Source: Oryzias latipes
Taxonomy: Eukaryota; Chordata; Actinopteri; Beloniformes; Adrianichthyidae
NCBI RefSeq assembly: GCF_002234675.1
Contig: NC_019867.2
Location: forward strand, 28,819,166 to 28,883,165
Length of the DNA stretch: 64,000 bases
Reading direction: 5' to 3'
Shown: piece by piece, positions 22,553 through 36,121 of the stretch
How the letters are laid out: every line of letters starts with the position of its first letter
Numbering within the stretch: the stretch's first letter is position 1
Notes under the pieces: model-generated
What the model saw: the letters and a program-made list of their open reading frames with translations, nothing else
What the model was told of the DNA's origin: nothing
The model's database searches: none
Made by a program: the position numbers and the translations under genes

Positions 22553-23135
22553 AAACTCCCATCCAGCCAGCTTCTTAACCAAAGAACCAAAGGTAGGACC
22601 CCTTCTTGGACCACATGAATCACATGTTAATTCTCAACTAAAATATATTCTAACATCCAACTGTGTTCTTTTTGAAACTCAATCAGGTTTCAGGGCCACA
22701 GTGCAATCACAGCTGCAGTGTCTGCAACAAATGACATCATCAGTGCCTTGGCCACAAACCTGCTCTACTGTGTGTCTCCTCTGCTTTCCCCTTTTCTGAT
22801 CAGGTGCTGATATAGTGAAGAAAAGCTTTGGAAGTTTCTCTTTGTTGTGGAGAACTCAGCATTTCAGCTGTTTAGCATCAGTAGAAAACATTTTCCCTGT
22901 TGGAATTCAGCTGCTCAGATCTGCTGCTAATCCCAGAAATGTTGACATGAGGAACCATTTCAAGGGAAATAAAGAGGCTTTCCTACAAAATCAAATCTAC
23001 AACTAAGAAGAAATTGTCTGTCAAACTAAAACTTCTTTAGATTTTGTATAAAGTTTATTAAAACACAACAACTATTGACTAGAATGAACAAAAAAAGAAT
23101 GAAATAGTTTAAATATTGAAGTTTCTGAAAATGAA

Positions 23136-23805
23136 TCAGGAGTTTGTCTTCATCATTCTTTTGGCTGTTGGTGCAGCATCCGTACTTTTAGCACACCTCT
23201 TAAAGTTCTGCTGTCCATGCTGCTTTTTTCTTTCTGCCAGTATTGATTTGAGGTTCTTGACCCACTTTGTGTTCGTACTGTTCATGGTCGGGGGCGGTAC
23301 GGGTTTTCTCTTGGGGTGTGGGATGTTTGAAGGTCTCTTTGAAGAACTGGGTCCATCACATCTTCCTGCAGGATTTCCTTTGTGCTGTCTCTTTAGAACA
23401 AGCTTGTCTTGGTCTTTCAGCTTCTCGTAGGTCCAGAAGTCCTCCTTGTGTGATGAAGAACACTGAGTTGGAGGAGAGGCGGAGGAAGCAGTGGAGAAAC
23501 GTCTTGGAGGAGTGTCTGAATCTGAGGAGAAACTCAAACCACCCGTAGGTGTTCTTTGGAACAGGGTTGATGTTTGGAGAGGATGGAGCATAGAGATACT
23601 TCTGAGGAGGAGAGTCTGAGTCTGAAGAGGAGCTCAGTCCAAACTCTGGAACCGGGCCAGTTGGTGTCTTTGGAACAGAGTTGATGGTCTCCTCTGGGTT
23701 CTCTGATGTTCCAGGAATTAGAATTCTTCTCACAACAAGTATTGGATCGTCAGGATCGCTCGGGTTGGGAAGCAAAAGAGATTTCCAAGTGTAGTGCTGC
23801 TCTGT
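23136..23805 (-). pseudogene. Ser/Pro-rich open exon, module A (unit 2), frameshifted
   Basis: Same structure as 5644-6313, including the shift of frame between the two TPTG-type segments, so the break predates the duplication of the unit or has spread by conversion. A few codons differ (for example SDSDTPPRR). Confidence 0.4.
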
Positions 23806-23995
23806 CTGAACATAAAGAAAACATTTATTTCAGTATTTCACTAGAAATGAAAACCTGTTTGTTTAAAGATTATCTACTGAATTCTGATTAAAACACAACA
23901 ACAATTGACTAGGATGAATAAAAAAAGAATAAAATAGTTTAAATATTGATCTTCCTGAAAATTAATCAGAAGTTCGAAGAGTAAAGTTAATCTTT

Positions 23996-24418
23996 TTAGC
24001 TTTTGGTGCAGCTGAAAGACCTTGAGGAGAAAGAGAAGGAGCATTTATGGGAACGTACCAAGCTTGTACTGGAGCTCAGCTGAACATTTGAGGAGGTCTT
24101 TGGAGACCTGCGTGACGAACTGGGTCCATCACATCTTCCTACACGATGTCCTGTGAAGTCCTCCTTGTTTGATGAAGAACACTGAGTTGGAGGAGAGGCA
24201 GAGGAGGCAGTGGAGAGACTTCTTGGAGGAGAGTCTGAAGAGGAGCTCAGTCCAAACTCTGGAACTGGGCCAGTCGGTGTCTTTGGAACAGAGTTGATGG
24301 TCTCCTCTGGGTTCTCTGATGTTCCAGGAATTGGAATTCTTCTCACAACAAGTCTTGGATTGTCAGGATCGCTCGGGTTTGGAAGAAAAAGAGATTTCCA
24401 AGTGTAGCGCTGCTCTGT
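23996..24418 (-). CDS. Ser/Pro-rich open exon, module B (unit 2)
   Basis: Near-identical to 6504-6926, open from the acceptor to the stop. One visible change is GPSSSRRSPKTSS in place of GPSSSHRSPKTSS. Family unrecognised. Confidence 0.4.
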   Translation of the reverse strand, partial: TEQRYTWKSLFLPNPSDPDNPRLVVRRIPIPGTSENPEETINSVPKTPTGPVPEFGLSSSSDSPPRSLSTASSASPPTQCSSSNKEDFTGHRVGRCDGPSSSRRSPKTSSNVQLSSSTSLVRSHKCSFSFSSRSFSCTKS

Positions 24419-27400
24419 CTGAACATAAAGAATACATTTATTTCAGTATTTCTCTAAAATACTGAATACTGTAATAAAATACTGTATCTGACACTTGTGT
24501 CGGTGTGAGTGCACGTGTGCGTGCACGTGTGAGGTGAACTGGTGTTGCCAGCATTCCTCTGAGCACTGGGAGCTTGTTGGACTAGTGGTTGACCAGACTT
24601 TCTCTATTTTGATGGATTTCTTTGAAGAAACTGAAAGGGGAAGTGATGAGGGAACCACTGAACTCAGTCTCCCAGAGTTCTTTGCTGCAGTGAGCCTGTG
24701 GATTTTGTGCTGTTTGGAAACTTCTGCAGCATCTGCTACAGTAAGTTCACCTGTATTTTTGTGGAGTGGTTGCAGGTTTAATGTGGTTTTATGATGAATA
24801 ATTCTCAGTCAGAACATATGGTAGACTATGATTTTACTAGTTTTTGTTCATGGAGGATTCAGGACCTTTTTCTGTATGATTTTATTTCCAGTTCCTCCTC
24901 CTCTTCATTCATTTTCACCTTTTATCAGATTAAAAAATGTCTGAATCTTTTCTTGTAACCCTTTAAAACCCAAATTCAGGAGAGGAGGAGAAGGTTTAGT
25001 TTCTCCTGTTGGGAGGGTGCAGATTCACACCCTGGATTGTGTAACAAACACAAAGTTGATGAGAACCTATCTGGGAAATTGTTTATCTGAGTTGTGCAGT
25101 GATTCCACAGAAGAGGGTGGAATAGTGATGAAACCTTGGGGTTGGGTCCAAAAACATGCTTCAGGGTTAATTAGTGATTCTAAATTGTCTCTGCTTGTAA
25201 ACATGAGTGTTGTTGTTTGTGTGGCCCTGCAATGGATTAGTGAACTATCCAAAGTGAACTTCGGCTTCAGCCAACAGTGGCTGGGATAGGCTCCAGCAAC
25301 CCTGTGACCCTAAAAGAGAATAAGTGTGTTTGGACAATGGATGGATAGACTGGGGGGTGAGGTGGGGGGACTTAGATAAACTCTGTTTTACTGTAGTGAA
25401 ACAACATTTTTATTCATTTTAGATTTAACTTGAGTTTACAGAGGAAAAAACAGAAATAAAAATCTCAAAGTACTTTAGGTTCTTTTTGTTGTTTAGTTCA
25501 AATGTAGGTTACGTTGGTTAAATGGATCTGCAAAATGATTTAATGTCGATTTAATGTGACCTGACCTTTCTACCCTAGAACTTTACACAGTAACCAGTCA
25601 TGGTGAGGCAGCTTACCAAGATTAGAAGCAAACAAAAAGCAGCTTTAAATTAAAATGTAAGATTTTTAAATCTAACTTTTTGTCACAGTCTTGTGATCAT
25701 TTTAGTATTTTGTCACTTACACCTGAACTCTCTTCATTCTCTGATCTGATCTCAGTAGGTTGTCCTGTCATCTACTGATTACCGTTGGTGTTTTCATTGC
25801 TAGAACTTCCTGTCAAATCAGGCTAGCTAAAGTTCTGCTCTTCTGGACTCCACATCTGAAGAAGATGACAACTCCATCCAGCTGAGATGGAGACTTCTTA
25901 ACCAAAGAACCAACAGTAGGACAACGTCTTGGTCCTCAGAATAAAGGGTTGAGTCTGACTTTCACTTCTTCCTACCCTCTTCTGTGGAAGAACTGTGTGG
26001 AAATAGACCTCTCCTTTGTTATCTCACAGCCCAGGTGACACATTTTATGAGCTTGACACTTTCTCAGGTTTTCTCTTATCAACTTTACCTTTATTGATCA
26101 ATCCAGAGTGTGACTTGTCATCCTCCCACATGGATGAACCAAACCCTTTTCCTGCCAGCAGCAGCCTTACTCAGGTTTCCACAGAATTACCAGCCGGGGC
26201 CCCAAGGCTGGACTTTGCTGCAGCGGTTGTGATGAAGATGAGCTGAAGAGTTGAACTTCAGGCAAAAGATTATTAGAGGTAATGAAACTTCTGTAACTGT
26301 AACCCAGAACCTCTCCCAGTTCTTTATGTCTTCTGCACATAGATATATTGAGGTCTCCCTTCAAAACGTCCATCTACTGACCCCTTTCACCACATGACCA
26401 GCTGCACTGAATGATCATTCAGTGAACTCTGGAGGCTGAGCAGGTATGGCAAGCCATGAAGACCATAAAAGCCCCTAGATCCTGACATATATGCATGGAT
26501 GCAAACGTCCCTGTGTATAGTATGCTTTGTGCAGGAGTCTGCGTTTCCTTTTAGTTTTGTTTTGACAGTTTCTATATCAATACTTTGGATGCAGTGCGTT
26601 GAAGCAAACAATCTAAGAAGAAAGTGACAAGCTGCAAATTAGGTAAGCAGCTATGGTGAATGCAGACCCTAATACTAAATCTAGGTTTTGATTCCTGTTT
26701 GGACCAGGACTGATACGAGGATGAGCCCTCATGTGGCAGTGACAGGTGTGTGGTTTTGTACAACCAGCTGTCAGGAACTGGTGGTGTTGGACCCAAAATG
26801 CCTCCTGCACCAGGCTTGGTGGCAGAACCTTAAACATTTCTCAAATAAACTGAATCCTGAGCAAAACTCTGGAGAAGCTGACAAAGCAGATGACCTGACA
26901 ATGACAAACTGAAAACCAGACACTCAAACACACTGAGGACCTGGAGTGACTGACAGTAGACTAATCAGAACAGAACATGACCAACAATGTCACTGAAACA
27001 CTAAAGTAGAGTGGACAACCATCACAGTACCCCTCTCCAAAAGGAAACATTCCAGATAATCTTTCAAACTACAACATTTGGACGGAGAAGACCTTATGGA
27101 ACAAAAGAGCAAAAACAGAAAAAGTTTGACTCAGACAAATTCTAAAGTATTTTCATACATTCTAAAGTATTTTCATACATTCTTGTCAAAAGAACTGTGA
27201 GACTGATGGCGAGGTTTCACGTTTTCCCGACTATATTTCTTCTCGTCAGCAGAGGGTTGACGTTGGTGCTTCCCTGCAGCCTAATGGAAGCTGGTTCTGT
27301 AGAGAAGACGGTTTGGTTTCTCCTTTTGGGAGGCTGCAGATTGAAACACTGGATTGAGTAACAAACACAAAGTTGATGAGAACATATCTGGGAAATTATC

Positions 27401-29395
27401 AACCTGAGTTGTGTAGTGATTCCACAGAAGAAGGTGGAGTAGTGATGAACACTTGGGGTTGGGTCCACCTGCTGACCCCTTTTACTACATGACAGTCCAT
27501 ATGTGTGAATGACTGAGAGGCTGTTATCCAGTATGAAAATCATTTTGTCTTCAAAAACTGCTCCATCCATGAGTTCCAGGCACCTGTAAGAATCTTTAAA
27601 GGTCACTTTCAGGACATGATGAAGCCACTGAAGCTTCAGAGTCCACAGTCATCACATTCATGAGGAAACAAGCATTAAAGTGCAACAATCAATGACAGCT
27701 GATTGTTTCCTTTTTCTGAAGAACCTCACACGCTGAAGCTGTTTAAACATGTTGAAAGTTTCATCATCAGAAGCATCTGCTGCGCGTCACAGAACATGCC
27801 CACAACACTGCCTTTAAAAGAGCGAAGCCTCTGTGAGGAGCTGTATCTGCAGAGCAGTTCTTCAGAGGACGTTCTTGGTTTGATGCTCAGAGGTGAGACC
27901 TGCTTTTTGAAAACCTGAAACATAGCAACAGAAGTGTCTTATTGATCTGCTTCTGGTTTGGTTCTTGAAGCCTGTCAGGAATCTTTTGCTGAAAGACAAA
28001 ATGACCGTGGAGTACCAAGTGACCGTTTCTACCGAGGACGTGGCCTTTGCTGGGACCATAGATGACGTGTACATCACCCTGGTGGGCCAGGATGGCAGCA
28101 GTGAACAAGTGAAGCTGGATAAAAGCAAGTCTGCCTTCCATAAAGGAGATGTAAGTAGAAAGCATTGGTTTGTGTGTTTAAGAGCGCCCCCTGTTGCTGC
28201 ACTGCTGTCAAAGTCTGCAGCAGAGGTTGTGTTTCTGCAGGAGGCAGAACAAAGGAAGATCTGAGATGGTGATGAATGAGTTTTCTCTCAAATCCAGGAG
28301 TCCACGTTCACTGTGACCTGCTCTGAAGACCTGGGACAGCTGCTGGAGATCCAGCTTGAAAAATGGGGATGGATCATCATCAAAGACAGTTGGCTCCCTG
28401 CAAAGGTGGAGGTGGAGTCTCCTGATGGAAAAGTCTATAGTTTTCCCATCTACCACTGGTTAACAGACAGCAAGAAGCACTTCTTCAGGGAGGGGGCAGG
28501 TCTGTTCCTCTCACATGCACTTTGCTGTCCACATTCTGTCCTCCAGAATGATCTGACCTGCTTCTGGGCTTTTCCTCTCTCCTCTCAGCTGTGCTGGACT
28601 TCCAGGAGACGAATCCTCAGATGATCAAGACGAGGAAGAATGAGCTGAAGAATCAGAAGAATCTCTACAGGTCAGAGTTCAGATCTTTAAAGATGTTCTT
28701 TATGGTGATGCTCCATCATGATCTCAGCTCTGATGAAAGGAGCCACAGCTCCTCCCTCTGTTCACTGCATAGAAATACACTGAGCAGCTGATCAATCAGA
28801 TCAGGGTTTTAGATGAAGCCATCTTTGTTGTTGGATGTGTCCAGGTCCCTCTGGGATCAGGACTGCTCACAGCTGGCTGACCTTCCTCTGCTCTCTACTG
28901 TTCTGTTCTGCTCAGGTGGGCCGTTTACAAAGAGGGAATACCACTCTGCATGGAGGCAGATACCCTGAAGTCTCTGCCCCCGGATGACCGCTACCCCTAC
29001 ACAAGAGAACTGGAGTTTAACTTCACAGCAGTGGCAGCGTAGGTGTCTGCTTCCTGATGGTGTGACATGTCAGAGTGACTTTGAGCTCAGGAAGTGACTG
29101 TAATGTTCTCACCCTGCAGGCTGGGAAAGCTGGGTTTGGAGGCGTGGTCTAATTGTATAGACAAGTGGAACAGCATGAGGGACATTGAACAGCTGTACGA
29201 GTGTCATGTGACCTCCATGTCAGGTACTCTCATTGATTCTTACAGAAAAAGAAATCCTTCCAAATACCATCAAAAATGTTACAGAGATGAACAGTGTAGT
29301 TTTTATGCAGATGGAGAGAATATTTGTGACAGAAAGACGCTCTTTCCAGAAACCACAGCTCTAGAGGGTCACTGTGGTGGACTGAGCAGTAGAAG

Positions 29396-30124
29396 GCAAG
29401 GACAGCAAACAATTTAATCAAAAATATTGAAATTCATTTTTCAAAAAGTGTAAATGGGCAAAAATGGGCCCTTAAAAGAGGTCAAAGCAACAAAGTTAAC
29501 TCAAGCGTTTAAATGTAACAGAGGACAACTGAACAAACAAACCAACACAATTTAACTGATCTACCTAATTGCAAACACAAGGGAACATATATAGTGGCTG
29601 ATCAAACCAACTAGACACACAAGGGGGAACTTAAAAAGACTAAGACAAAATACAGAGAACAAACTAAACTAAAGTCCATCCTATAGTAAATTAACATACA
29701 CAAATAAATGAAAATAAAGATCATCAAAATAGAAACTACAGTAAAGAAACACAGAAAGAGTTCCTTGTCCACTGGGTGATGGTTCAGTCCAATTAGCTGC
29801 CTGCTGAACATAAGGCCTCTGCTGACTGGCATGCATTGTTGTGTCAGGCCTGACTTGATTGTTCCAGCAGCAGATGGCAGCAGCAGCAAGAATGGTCCCC
29901 TCAGCACTGGTAACTCAAAGCATAACATCAAATTAATAAAGCAAATTATAATAAAGTCAACTGAAACATGTTAATAAATTTCATGATCAAATGTGTGTTA
30001 TTTTTGAAAAAGAAATCTAAAAGTATATGCAAACAAATAAAGTGAACAGATATATGTAGGGTGTGGTGCAGGAGGTTACTGCCCTGATGGTGTGGCAGCA
30101 TAGGCAGCCATCACAGTCACACTT
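29396..30124. mobile_element. Unclassified interspersed element in lipoxygenase intron 5 (unit 2)
   Basis: Duplicate of 11904-12632. Confidence 0.6.
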
Positions 30125-32115
30125 CAATACAGATCATTTCTAGTAACAAAAATCTGGTCAAAAAAGATGAATCCCTCCTTGAAACTGTTTGGAACTAGAT
30201 AGGTAGGATACAGTTGATAAAAGTTGATACCCTTGATAAAAAGCTTGACAAATTTACAAAAAGAAAACTTCTGACATATATCCTTCAGCGTGGCAAATCC
30301 TACGTAATTTCTAAAACAAAAAAACAAACAAAAAACTTATTAAACATATTTTCTGTATTTCCGTTGTTTGACGGGTTTTAAAACCTGAAATGTCTTTGCA
30401 GTGACTAACACTGTGTTCATAAAAGAGGACTTGTAGCTACAGAGCCTGTCCTGATCACATTAGAGGATTGTTTTCACCCAAAATAAGACAATATTCTATT
30501 TTTTAAAGATTTCACTAAATTTTAACAGGATGGTTTTTGGAGAACGCCTTTTAAAAACAGATTTGTTTTGTCAGATTACGCCATGAAGCACTGGAGGGAG
30601 GACGCCTTCTTTGGCTACCAGTTTCTAAATGGAGTGAACCCGATGATGATCCAACGCTGTAAAACTCTCCCATCAAAGTTTCCTGTCCCCTTGGACATGA
30701 ACGTCAGCAAGTCTCAGCTCACTCTGCGGACTGAAATGATGGTAACAAGCTCCTGACACGCAGCAGACAGATTCTTCTCTGGTTTCCACATGAACGTGGT
30801 GCTAAAATCAACCCCTGAGGGTAACAGCGTCATCTTTCTCCCCATTCACAACAGAAAGGAAACATCTTTCTGTGCGACTACAACATTCTGGATGGGGTGG
30901 AAACAAACACCATCAATGGGAGGAAGCAGTTTCTAGCAGCTCCGTTGGTCCTGCTCCACAAGAATGAAGATGATGAGATGATGCCCATTGCCATTCAGGT
31001 GAGTAGAAGCTTCAGGAAGGTTTCCTCAGAAAAAGACATTTGTATTATTTCAACAAAAAGCTACAAGAACATGGCAGTTGGAGAAGAAGGAAGACTGGAG
31101 TCAGACATCTTTGTTGTTCTCTGACAGGACCAGGAGTCAGATCCTCCATGGATTTAATCATCACATGACACTTGTTGATTTCTCTGCAGCTAAAACAGGA
31201 ACCAGGAGAGGACAACCCCATCTTCTTCCCCACGGATTCAGAGTATGACTGGCTGTTGGCAAAGACGTATGTGAAGAGCGCAGACTCCAACCTGCATGAG
31301 CTCAACTATCACCTGCTGCGCACTCACCTGCTGGCTGAGGTGTTTGCGGTTTCTCTGCAGCGCAACCTTCCCAGAGTTCACCCTGTTTACAAGGTACCTG
31401 AAGCTGATCCGTCACCATGTTGATGTACTCTTTCTGGATCTTCATAACTTTTCCTGTCTCCATTTCAGCTCCTCATCCATCACACACGCTACACCCTGCA
31501 GATCAATGTCTTGGCTCGAAACTCGCTTATCTCAGAGAGTGGAACTATTACCCTGGTGAGTGAACTTCAGAAGATTTCTTCAGCATTTGTGGGTCATCTG
31601 AAGTCTCTAACTTTGCTTTAATTGCCTGTTTAGTACACAGCATCTGGTGGAAAGGGCATGCTGACCCTCTTGGACAGGAGTGTCTCCTCCATGAGCTACA
31701 GATCCCTCTGCATACCTGATGACATCATTGATCGCGGCCTGGAAGATGTGCCCAACTTCTACTACAGGGACGATGGGCTGAAGCTGTGGAACATCATGCA
31801 AAGGTTGGTAGTTTCCATAACTAATGAAACATTTAGAAGCTGGGTTTAACATAAATAATGTTTAGAATCCCTTCAGGGCTGAAGTGACAAAAGAGAAAGT
31901 GCAGAATTCTGTTACTGCTGGGTCATTTTCTCGATGGGAAAATAGATTATGAGTTTGTAAAAGTTTGAATCATTAATTTATCCAATCATTCAACAACTTC
32001 CAAGACATGTTGGATTATATGGAAAGCCAAGAAGGTTCTAGAATGGATTAATTATCCAAAACCGGCAGAAACCACACCCACCACCAAGAAATAAATCACT
32101 AACTAACCTATAGGA

Positions 32116-32444
32116 CAGGGGTGTCAAACTCATTTTCACCGAGGGCCACATCAGTATAACGGCTGTCTTCAAAGGGCCAGATATAACTTATACATGTAAC
32201 TAAATGTAATGAAAAATAAACATAACTACTCCCTAATGTTAAATAACTGATTTTTTATTTACTATAACTTTTTAAAGTGACAATTACAGTTGCATAGAAA
32301 ACATAGGTTTGCTTGTTTCTCTAGCATAAATCCTTTAGATATGAATAAATACACACAATTTTTATTCTAAGAAATTTAAAAGTATTATACATAAAATGAC
32401 AAGGCGGGCCACATTTGGCCCGTGGGCCTTGAGTTTGACACATG
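32116..32444. mobile_element. hAT-type MITE (unit 2)
   Basis: Duplicate of 14617-14945 with flanks CTATAGGA (32108-32115) and CTGTAGGA (32445-32452). The second hAT insertion seen in unit 1 is absent here. Confidence 0.85.
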
Positions 32445-33221
32445 CTGTAGGAGAAGCGGCAAACCTCATGAAGAGGCATTACGATTGGGATTAGAAAATT
32501 CAAATAATGACAAAACACAATATACTGGACTCAAACTTCAGGTGGAAATGCATGTTGTTGACAGTTTGTGTTCTTCTCCAAGGTTTGTTCACGGCATCCT
32601 CAGCTTCTACTACAAGACCGACTGCATGGTCCAGAATGATGCTGAGCTGCAGAACTGGATCCAGGAGATCTTTGAAAATGGCTTTCTGAGATGCAATGAG
32701 ACTGGTGGGTGGATCTTACGAAGTTGGAGATAAATACATTCCATCAGTTAATGGTTGATCTGATCTTAACCGCTGTAAGTGAAAACGTTTTCCCTCCTAA
32801 TCCTCAGGAATCCCACAGAAGTTCACCACTGTGGCTGAGCTGGTCAAGTTTGTTACCATGGTGATGTTCACCTGCTCTGCACAGCATGCCGCTGTTAACA
32901 CTGGACAGGTGAGTCTTCATCATTCAAAAGAGATCCTGGTTTCTATGTGTGAGAGATTTCTTGAAAATAAGGAGGAAATCTTAGACTGAAATCATCAGAG
33001 CTTTACTTTCTTATGAAGTTTACCTGATAGCCATTTGAACCCTCAGAAACCTGTTGGTTTCCACAAATGGAAATTTCTTCAATTAGGACTTAGAAACTAA
33101 AGTTGCCTCTTTTCTTTTTCATAGGTCTTTGCACATCCACACATTCCTAATATTAAGAACATAGATAACCATATTGATTTGATATGATTTATTGATTTAT
33201 TTCAAGCATTGTAGTCAAAGC

Positions 33222-33227
33222 AATAAA
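33222..33227 (+). terminator. Retained polyadenylation signal, lipoxygenase copy 2
   Basis: AATAAA kept downstream of the deletion, so truncated transcripts could still be polyadenylated. Confidence 0.6.
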
Positions 33228-33417
33228 GAATTTACACATTTTTATCAAACTCATTACAGAAATATTGAAATGCATAGATTAAAAAGACAGAAAAACAAAC
33301 AAACAAAAAAGTCACTTAAATCACATTTGCTTAATTAAATACACTGATCATTAACTAAATTCAAGTAGAGCTTGATTTATTGCTTGAAAAGGAGTCAAAA
33401 GAAGCAAATTTATTTAA

Positions 33418-33470
33418 CCCTTGTGCTGTCCTATGACCCCACCCTTACATTGGCGTGTTCTCCCTACCAT
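33418..33470 (+). mobile_element. piggyBac-type MITE, left-end fragment (unit 3)
   Basis: Duplicate of 180-232. Confidence 0.7.
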
Positions 33471-34125
33471 AAATGCTAAAACAATAAACTAATTCAACTA
33501 TGATCTAAGTTTCTTGCATCTTTTTGTCTAGTTTGTTGATTAATTAATGTTTTGAATATTTGTTCTTTGTACCACAATATCACCATGAGAAACCTCAATA
33601 TGACTTCACAGTAAAGAAAACAGTTCTTTGTGTTTATTTTGGGTAAAGATAGAGAGAGTTTATAAGCCGGATCTTCTTGTTCGCTAAATATCCAAAATCA
33701 TGGAAGTCTGTGGAGCCCAGAATCACTGTTCTCACTGTTGTCGAGTGGAGGGCCTTAGTTTATTAATGATAATCTCATATAATATAATCAGCTGCTTTAA
33801 ATGTGGGTACTATTCTTTCCAGTCATTGATAGATAAATGATGACTGAACAACCAAGAGACGTGCATTGGGTAAGACTTAATGAGCTTGTCTTACAAAAAG
33901 GAGTTCCTCTACTCTGGATAAGAGTAGCAACTTTGAGGTCTGTTATCCAAAAATAATCCAAAGAGAGAGAGTGAAGCAAACTAGAGCAAATGCACGCAAC
34001 AAATTCTCTAAGGCAGACAAAACACTTAAGGTAGAAAGGGATCACTTGCTCCCTTTCTACTTCTCTGACCAGACACAATTAACATATTTTAATGTACTGG
34101 TATAATCATTTTGATTTACGATTAA

Positions 34126-34328
34126 CCCTTGAGCTATCTTAGATGACCCACCCTTACTTTGACGTGTTCTCCCTACCATGACAGAGGTGGATAAAGGTGG
34201 AAAGATTTCATATAGACTATGGACACCAGTGAAGATCACAAATCATTGAAGAAAAAAATTTCAGAGCACTGTCTAGTGGGTCTAGATGACCCCACTCCCA
34301 ATGTTAAAGTGCCTAGGATAGCACAAGG
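34126..34328 (+). mobile_element. piggyBac-type MITE (unit 3)
   Basis: Duplicate of 868-1072 with small internal differences (ATCACAAATCATTG, CTCCCAATGTTAAAG) that match the family copies at 51401 and 63211 better than units 1 and 2 do. Confidence 0.8.
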
Positions 34329-34648
34329 ATTACATCAAGTGATAGGCATACCTAACCAGGAGGTGGCCTCAGGGTAGACTTAGGACACACAGGAGTGATT
34401 CTGTCTCTGCTGGATGAAATATCGGATTTCAACAGGATCAGAATTCCTTTTATTGTCATTGTTGCACAAGAAGCTTGTGACACAACGAAAGTCTCTGTGC
34501 TCTCCAGCTGTTTAAAGAATGATAAAAGTCAGGTTGACAATAGAATAAATATTAAATATAGAACTAAAAAGTTAAGAACAGAAAAAATGTAAAGTAAAAA
34601 AACATACATTTATAGATAAAACATGTGTTGCACACAAACATTATCTCA

Positions 34649-34820
34649 CTTCCATACTTCCTGAGGTCACCAGCAGCTTCCTTTCCAGGTTGTTCCTCCT
34701 GAGTTTTCTTAGGAAGCAGAGATGCTGGGCCTTCTCCACTGCCGCTGTGGTGTTTTCAGTCCAGGAGAGATCCTCAGTGATCTGCACGCCCAGGTAGCTA
34801 AAAGAGTGAACCCTCTCCAC
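34649..34820 (-). mobile_element. LINE reverse-transcriptase fragment (unit 3)
   Basis: Duplicate of 1392-1563. Confidence 0.7.
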
Positions 34821-35563
34821 GCATGTCTATTGATGTACAGTGGGAGTCTGAAACTATACGTGATCAGACCCAACTTCTGATCATGTGATCAGATCAGGAC
34901 ATCTGTAGTCGCTGCACTAACCTCTTTGTGTTCATTTGTGTGCAGGTCCAAGGACATTACTTTAGAAGGGCTTTCTGAAAAAAACAGTTTGGTTGTTTCT
35001 GAGATTGGAGCCATTTCTGTTTCACAGGGATGCAGTGACCTCAACTCTTTGGGTTTTTAGCAAAACAACCTCAACTTGTTGAGAACCACCAATGATTGTT
35101 TTCATGTTAAATTTCAGTTTTCTTACAGTTCAACCCTCCTCCTTTATCCGGGCTTGGGACCGGCAGAGTTCTTGTAAAAAGACACTCTGGCGGAGTTACT
35201 TTTTTTGTGTGGGAAGCCGGAGCACCCGGAGAAAAACCCACTAATGAATGGAAGAGCTCGCTAATTTAAAACTATCATATGTTTGCAGTTTTTTTACATC
35301 ATTTTTTTTTTTGCCTTGTTTGGATTAGTCTAATTTTTTTTATTTTATTTTATTTGGGTAGTGAAAACAGTCAATCATGAAAAATAGAACATCAAGATGT
35401 TTACAAACTCATATTTTCTTTTTAACATCACAACCTAACATAAACAGGCAGCAGTTTCAAAAATTAAATAATAATAAAAAAAGAAAGAAAAAAAAAAGAA
35501 AGAAAAAAAGGAAAAAAAATCACCAATCAACCTTCATCACCAGCGACAAAAGGCTATAACAGG

Positions 35564-35566
35564 TTT

Positions 35567-35621
<55 letters not shown>

Positions 35622-35623
35622 TT
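35564..35623. repeat. (TTTA)n microsatellite (unit 3)
   Basis: About 60 bp, the shortest of the three. Confidence 0.95.
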
Positions 35624-36121
35624 AACATTTCACCAGAACAGAGTTCAATCCCAACAAAGATTAGTTTTATCCAGAACTGGTTGCCAGACCTTTTGGGATT
35701 AGTCTAATTTTTAGCTGACCTGTCACTATAATACAGAAGTACAATGTACTATGTCGTCGAGCTCATTTCCATTCTGTTAATAATATAGTCATTCATTTAT
35801 TTTTTTAAGTTTATCTATCTTTTACTAAGATTAAAGTACATTGTACTGTCAGTGACTTTCTTCCCATTCTTTATATACAACAGTTTTTTTCTATTTCCTA
35901 TACTATTCTACTTTTAAACATTTTAATTACTAATACTAAAGTACATTCTACTATTTCTGGCATCTTATCATGATGCTGTAACATCATCACCTCCTTCTGG
36001 GGATCAAAGTCCTATTTATTTCTACAGTATCTGTTTATACAGTAACTTGAACACACATGGCCATTGGCTGAGGAGTTGATTCTAGAATTTACTTGAACCA
36101 AAAAACAAAAAAAAACAAAAT

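Larger units (their letters stand above)
28001..33038 (+). pseudogene. Lipoxygenase copy 2, 3'-truncated
   Basis: Exons 1-12 are open and in phase: 28001-28150, 28298-28499, 28589-28670, 28916-29038, 29120-29223, 30575-30741, 30855-30998, 31190-31393, 31469-31555, 31634-31803, 32583-32704, 32808-32908. They include the four His/Asn iron ligands. A deletion equivalent to 16674-17270 of unit 1 removed exon 13 and all of exon 14 except the last Ala-Ile-stop codons (33030-33038). Read-through past exon 12 adds 26 codons and stops at 32989. Without exons 13-14 and the C-terminal Ile ligand, catalysis is unlikely. Substitutions include R396H and F391Y-type changes near the end of exon 8 and start of exon 9. 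Splicing to a downstream lipoxygenase unit is not possible within this window. Confidence 0.85.
17481..33238. repeat. Segmental duplication unit 2
   Basis: Near-identical copy of unit 1. The offset is 17492 through the kinase and lipoxygenase exons 1-5, 17500 for exons 6-7 and 17499 for exons 8-10, with the indels in introns. It lacks the 1136-bp hAT element of unit 1 and has the 597-bp deletion in the lipoxygenase 3' end. The 3' UTR and polyadenylation signal survive. Confidence 0.95.
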
